From: Natronospirillum sp965602035
GTDB lineage: Bacteria > Pseudomonadota > Gammaproteobacteria > Pseudomonadales > Natronospirillaceae
Direction of reading: 5' to 3'
Assembly (NCBI GenBank): GCA_965602035.1
Contig: OZ271919.1
Span: 3,038,001-3,102,000, forward strand
DNA: 64,000 nt
Below the pieces are notes generated by a model, which was not told the origin of the DNA, did no database searches, and saw only the letters and a list, made by a program, of their open reading frames with translations. Positions within the stretch are counted from its first letter, which is position 1. Each line of letters starts with the position of its first letter. Made by a program: the position numbers and the translations under genes. This document shows positions 61,072-64,000 of the stretch, one piece after another.

Positions 61072-61152
61072 GGTTGACTCGTCCTCTTAGCCTGAGACGA
61101 TAGAATACCAGGGAAGCCACTTTTTGCCAGGTACCGTAGGTATGAACGTATA

Positions 61153-61245
61153 GTGATCGATATAGTCGATACTAAGACCAGATCCAGAATGATGAAGAGC
61201 ATCCGGGGGCAAGACACAAAGCCGGAAATGCTCGTCAGGTCGGGC
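61153..61245 (+). pseudogene. vsr: vsr 5' part, interrupted by an insertion sequence
   Basis: GTG start at 61153 gives 31 codons including DTKTRSRMMKSIRGQDTKPE and ending LVRSG, the N-terminus of very short patch repair endonucleases. The frame stops being Vsr-like exactly at the TCGGGC target duplication and the left IS end. Splicing out 61246-62924 joins it in frame to the 3' part at 62925. Confidence 0.85.
61240..61245 (+). repeat. Target-site duplication, left copy
   Basis: TCGGGC immediately left of the TATAGA end of the insertion sequence, repeated at 62919-62924. Confidence 0.8.
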
Positions 61246-62918
61246 TATAGAACGTCAACTACCTTGTCCGGTTCGCATTGACTCACTAAAAATTAAACCA
61301 CTGACGGTCTGTTGACTCATTTAAAATCTAACTACTGTTCAGCAGGAGTTGCACTGGTGAAGAAGCATCAGATGAGTCTTTCCGCACGACGGGAAATGCT
61401 AGTTAGTGTTTATGGCCGTTATCAGGAAGCGGACTGGTCTACCAAAGGCCGTATTCTGGACGGCTTTGTGGCCGCGACTGGGTACGACCGGAAATACGCC
61501 ATACAGTTGCTCAATGGTCAAACATGCTTGCCCCAAAGTAGCACTGTGAAACCTAGGCCTAGCCGTCAACGGTACGATGCCCAATTTCTCAAGGTACTGG
61601 TCTACATCTGGCATACTGCCAATCAAATTTGCTCCAAACGCCTTGTGCCATTCATTCCGGAGCTAGTCACCGCGATGGAGCGACACGGTCACTTGAGGAT
61701 CACTGAAGACCTTCGCCGAAAACTGTTAACTGTCAGTCCTGCGACCGTCGATAGATTGTTACATTCCGAGCGGGACAGAACAAAGGACGGACAGAGCCTT
61801 ACCAAGCGGGGTACGCTGTTAAAGAATCAGATTGCGATCCGTACGTTCGCTGACTGGGATGATGCGATTCCCGGTTTCTTCGAAATTGACTTGGTCGCCC
61901 ACTGTGGTGGCGATCCCAATGGCTCGTTTCTGAACACGCTGGTTTTGGTCGATATCGCAACGGGTTGGCTGGAGTGCATGCCGCTGCTGAAAAAGGGGGC
62001 TGCTGATGTCATTAGCGGTATTGAAGTGGCGCGCACATTGATGCCAGTTGATCTCAAAGGACTTGATTCCGATTGTGGCAGTGAATTCATCAATCACGAC
62101 CTCTTGGATTATTGTGAAGCCAACGAGATAACTTTTACCCGAGCACGTACACATCGCAAAAACGATCAAGCCTTTGTAGAGGAGAAGAACGGTTCAGTTG
62201 TCCGCCGCCTTGTAGGATACGACCGGTTCACCGGCCCGAAAGCCTGGTCGGCACTGGCGCAGTTCTATGGGGTGCTGCGACTCTACGTGAACTACTTTCA
62301 ACCATCTCTGAAACTACTCAGCAAAAAGCGCCATGGGGCTCGAGTTTCAAAACATTATCATCCGGCAAAAACCGCCTATCAACGGCTTCTTCAGCGTCCA
62401 GACCTCAGCGAAAGCACCAAGGCGCAGCTGACGAATGAATTCCGTAAATTGGATCCGGTCAGTCTTATGGATGAACTTCGTGCACTTCAGATACAGCTTT
62501 GGCGTTACGCTGGCGAGACCGCAGGCACCAATCAGCCGAACACGAATTCAATTTCTATCAATGGCCATGAATATTGCCAACACTACCAAGCTCATAAGCC
62601 ATTGGATCGTCGCAAAGGACCCAGGGCATGGCGTACCCGACCGGATCCCTTCGAGGGTGTTTGGCCTGACATACAGTTCAGATTAGAAGTTCAACCTCAT
62701 AGCACGTCGCGTGACATTATCAACTGGCTGAAGGACCAATACCCCGACCGATTTTCAGATGGACAAATTCGGACCTTGCAACGACGGATCAGCAATTGGC
62801 GGCTACATAGTCGAGATTATGAAGCTAAAATGGAAAAGCTGATGAGCAACTGAGTCTGGCAGTAGTGGGATTATTGAATGAGTCACTACGGACCGGCCAA
62901 GTTAATTGTCGCTCTATA
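61246..62918 (+). mobile_element. Complete insertion sequence (1,673 bp) inside vsr
   Basis: Bounded by TCGGGC duplications. The terminal inverted repeats begin TATAGA on both sides: 61246-61285 and the complement of 62918-62879 match at 32 of 40 positions, both running into TGACTCA, with similarity extending to about 58 bp. A further copy of the inner TGACTCATT motif lies at 61313 on the left, 34 bp in from the first at 61279. It carries one transposase gene. Family not certain; the size, single DDE gene and short duplication would fit an IS1202/ISNCY-like group. Confidence 0.85.
61357..62853 (+). CDS. DDE (integrase-core) transposase
   Basis: About 498 residues. GTG at 61357 is chosen because GGAG lies 8 nt upstream; the longer frame starts in the terminal repeat. 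An N-terminal helix-turn-helix region (WSTKGRILDGFVAATGYDRK) precedes the rve-like catalytic core: D in FFEIDLVAHCGG (about 176), D in GLDSDCGSEFIN (about 239) and E in NDQAFVEEKNGSVVRRLVGY (about 275), then a C-terminal domain with KKRHGARVSKHYHPAKTAYQ. The frame is intact, so the element may still be active. Confidence 0.9.
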   Translation: MKKHQMSLSARREMLVSVYGRYQEADWSTKGRILDGFVAATGYDRKYAIQLLNGQTCLPQSSTVKPRPSRQRYDAQFLKVLVYIWHTANQICSKRLVPFIPELVTAMERHGHLRITEDLRRKLLTVSPATVDRLLHSERDRTKDGQSLTKRGTLLKNQIAIRTFADWDDAIPGFFEIDLVAHCGGDPNGSFLNTLVLVDIATGWLECMPLLKKGAADVISGIEVARTLMPVDLKGLDSDCGSEFINHDLLDYCEANEITFTRARTHRKNDQAFVEEKNGSVVRRLVGYDRFTGPKAWSALAQFYGVLRLYVNYFQPSLKLLSKKRHGARVSKHYHPAKTAYQRLLQRPDLSESTKAQLTNEFRKLDPVSLMDELRALQIQLWRYAGETAGTNQPNTNSISINGHEYCQHYQAHKPLDRRKGPRAWRTRPDPFEGVWPDIQFRLEVQPHSTSRDIINWLKDQYPDRFSDGQIRTLQRRISNWRLHSRDYEAKMEKLMSN

Positions 62919-62924
62919 TCGGGC
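62919..62924 (+). repeat. Target-site duplication, right copy
   Basis: TCGGGC immediately right of the TCTATA end of the insertion sequence; copy of 61240-61245. Confidence 0.8.
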
Positions 62925-63305
62925 CTTCACGGTCTCGGGTTCCGGTTTCGTTTGCATCAAAAAAAACTTCCCGGATCCCCGGATATAGTGCTTCCCAGAT
63001 ACAGCGCCGTAATTTTTGTGAATGGGTGCTTCTGGCATGGTCATGACTGTCAGCTTTTTCGGTGGCCAAAGACAAGGCAGCAATTCTGGCATGAGAAAAT
63101 CAGCGGCAATATTGCCAGGGACAGGAAAAACATGCTGGCGTTAGAGGACCTAGGGTGGCGTTGGTGTGCGGTATGGGAGTGCAGTTTTAGGAACGCACCG
63201 GTTGAATCGAAAAACCGTGTTCTCGACCAGTTGTCGGCTTGGTTGCGTGAGGACAGTCATTCTCTGGGCATACCGCATATGAAAACAAAGGATTCCCGAA
63301 CATAG
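62925..63305 (+). pseudogene. vsr: vsr 3' part (very short patch repair endonuclease)
   Basis: 127 codons continuing the interrupted gene: LHGLGFRFRLHQKKLPGSPD with catalytic Asp in PDIVLP, the GCFWHGHDC Zn/catalytic His segment, ARDRKNMLALEDLGWRW and VWECSF. Joined to the 5' part it would encode a 157-residue Vsr, a normal length. The frame is also open from 62865 within the IS end, so a truncated product lacking the native N-terminus is conceivable. Vsr nicks T:G mismatches produced by 5-methylcytosine deamination. Confidence 0.88.
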
Positions 63306-63696
63306 GTGGGAAGTTGACCTTATCCCCCGGATTTGGTGCATTAGAACCACGATGAATCAGGTTCCAACTAGCTTGACAGACGACGCTCGGCGGCAACCGA
63401 AACCACAGTGCGGTTATGTGGTGGCAGTAATTTCTTCAGATCGGCCGCTTTGCGTTCCTGTGAATAGCGTGGCATATGAATGTCCAAAGCGCCCTCTCTC
63501 GGGGTTAAACGGCGAAACGCCGACTGGACATCTACGTTGACAGAGAGGGGCATTGACAGCGAATGGTTGGAATCCCAGACATGGGAAGACGCGATCATTG
63601 AGTGTTGCCTGGGGTGTTAGCCGTTGTTCGTAAAGTGCAGTCTTGCAATAGGGCTTGATCGGCGGCGTAGTCGACATAATGTATAGTTGTTGCGGG
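63306..63696. other. Right flank of the island with IS debris
   Basis: 391 bp without an intact gene. It contains the IS3-type orfA remnant at 63368-63475. The remaining sequence shows no domain-bearing frame. Confidence 0.4.
63368..63475 (-). pseudogene. IS3-family orfA remnant
   Basis: The minus-strand frame from 63475 begins MPRYSQERKAADLKKLLPPH and continues NRTVVSVAAE, the typical N-terminus of an IS3-group OrfA transposase. It ends early after 35 codons, before the helix-turn-helix is complete, so only the start of the element survives. Confidence 0.75.
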
Positions 63697-63981
63697 CTAA
63701 ACAACATTCTGCCTGACCTGGATAACGCCTGCTCTTACTGTATCAATCAGTAGGGTCATTTTTTTCGCGGTTAGGCTGTTCATTGGTGAGGCGGCGCGTG
63801 CGATCAGGTTCTGGTTGTCATCCAGCAGGTACTCGGTAACGTCCACTTCGCGATTTCGTTGTACGGTGAGTTCTCTCAGGCGGTTGTAGCGTTTTGCTTC
63901 GTTGGGAAACGCACGTTGAAGTTCCTCTCGAGTGGCGACGGTGGCTATCAGCACGCAGCGGTTTTCTGACTGTTTGATCAT
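63697..63981 (-). CDS. Hypothetical protein at window edge
   Basis: 94 residues, starting MIKQSENRCVLIATVATREE and ending VIQVRQNVV. Mixed polar composition, no membrane segment, one Cys. The frame stays open from the ATG to the window end, so a longer version is possible. No family recognised. Confidence 0.45.
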   Translation of the reverse strand: MIKQSENRCVLIATVATREELQRAFPNEAKRYNRLRELTVQRNREVDVTEYLLDDNQNLIARAASPMNSLTAKKMTLLIDTVRAGVIQVRQNVV

Positions 63982-64000
63982 GGGGTTCGTCCCAACCGGC

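Noticed and set aside
61312..61357. TTG start of the transposase frame at 61312
   Set aside because: Lies in the subterminal repeat without a ribosome site; the GTG at 61357 is better placed after GGAG.
1..64000. CRISPR arrays, rRNA genes, replication origin
   Set aside because: No regularly spaced repeats, no rRNA-like sequence and no DnaA-box cluster were seen on reading both strands.

Overview
The window is chromosomal DNA from a GC-rich gammaproteobacterium with pseudomonad-like gene order. The runs folP-glmM-tpiA-secG-tRNA-Leu-rimP-nusA-infB-rbfA-truB-rpsO-pnp and gluQ-cbrA-cbrB-pcnB-folK-panB-panC-panD-pgi are those of Pseudomonadales/Oceanospirillales. The genus cannot be fixed from sequence alone.

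Layout. 1-13.6 kb: an AEC-family exporter, then the folate, peptidoglycan-precursor and translation/RNA-processing block, with one tRNA-Leu(GAG) in front of rimP-nusA-infB. 13.6-15.3 kb: a DnaT-like and lambda P-like replication gene pair facing pnp. 15.4-17.3 kb: an ABC-2 exporter. 17.3-23 kb (minus strand): pgi, the pantothenate genes, folK and pcnB. 23-28 kb: the CbrA/CbrB two-component system and, between cbrB and pcnB, an apparent CrcZ-type regulatory RNA with a sigma-54 promoter, upstream activator half-sites and five AAN-repeat clusters. 28-34 kb: gluQ, heme ABC transporter genes hmuU/hmuV, a membrane sensor protein, serB with a small overlapping ORF, and a thioredoxin-like protein.

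From 34 to 51 kb the content becomes accessory: a CBS protein, recQ plus ccdAB bracketed by a 47-bp direct repeat, OsmC-YcaO, RsgA, an ABC-F ATPase, hicAB, a CAP lipoprotein, a double-AAA+ ATPase next to a WYL regulator, an Rpn-family nuclease and a metallophosphoesterase. REP-like palindromes occur at several gene ends, two of them abutting Rpn-type reading frames.

From about 51.6 kb the base composition falls and a defence-like island starts: a MORC-like GHKL ATPase, a Z1-domain SF2 helicase, a PD-(D/E)XK (DUF4420-like) protein and an AIPR protein in one tight operon, then a divergent cytosine-C5 methyltransferase and vsr gene pair. The vsr gene is split by a 1,673-bp insertion sequence with long inverted repeats and a 6-bp target duplication; removing the element and one copy of the duplication restores the vsr frame exactly. 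The right edge holds an IS3-type orfA remnant and a hypothetical gene.

How the parts work together: CbrAB probably drives the crcZ-like RNA to relieve Hfq/Crc-type catabolite repression. The methyltransferase probably marks self DNA for the MORC/Z1/nuclease/AIPR effector operon, while Vsr would have repaired T:G mismatches from deaminated 5-methylcytosine and now appears to be disrupted.
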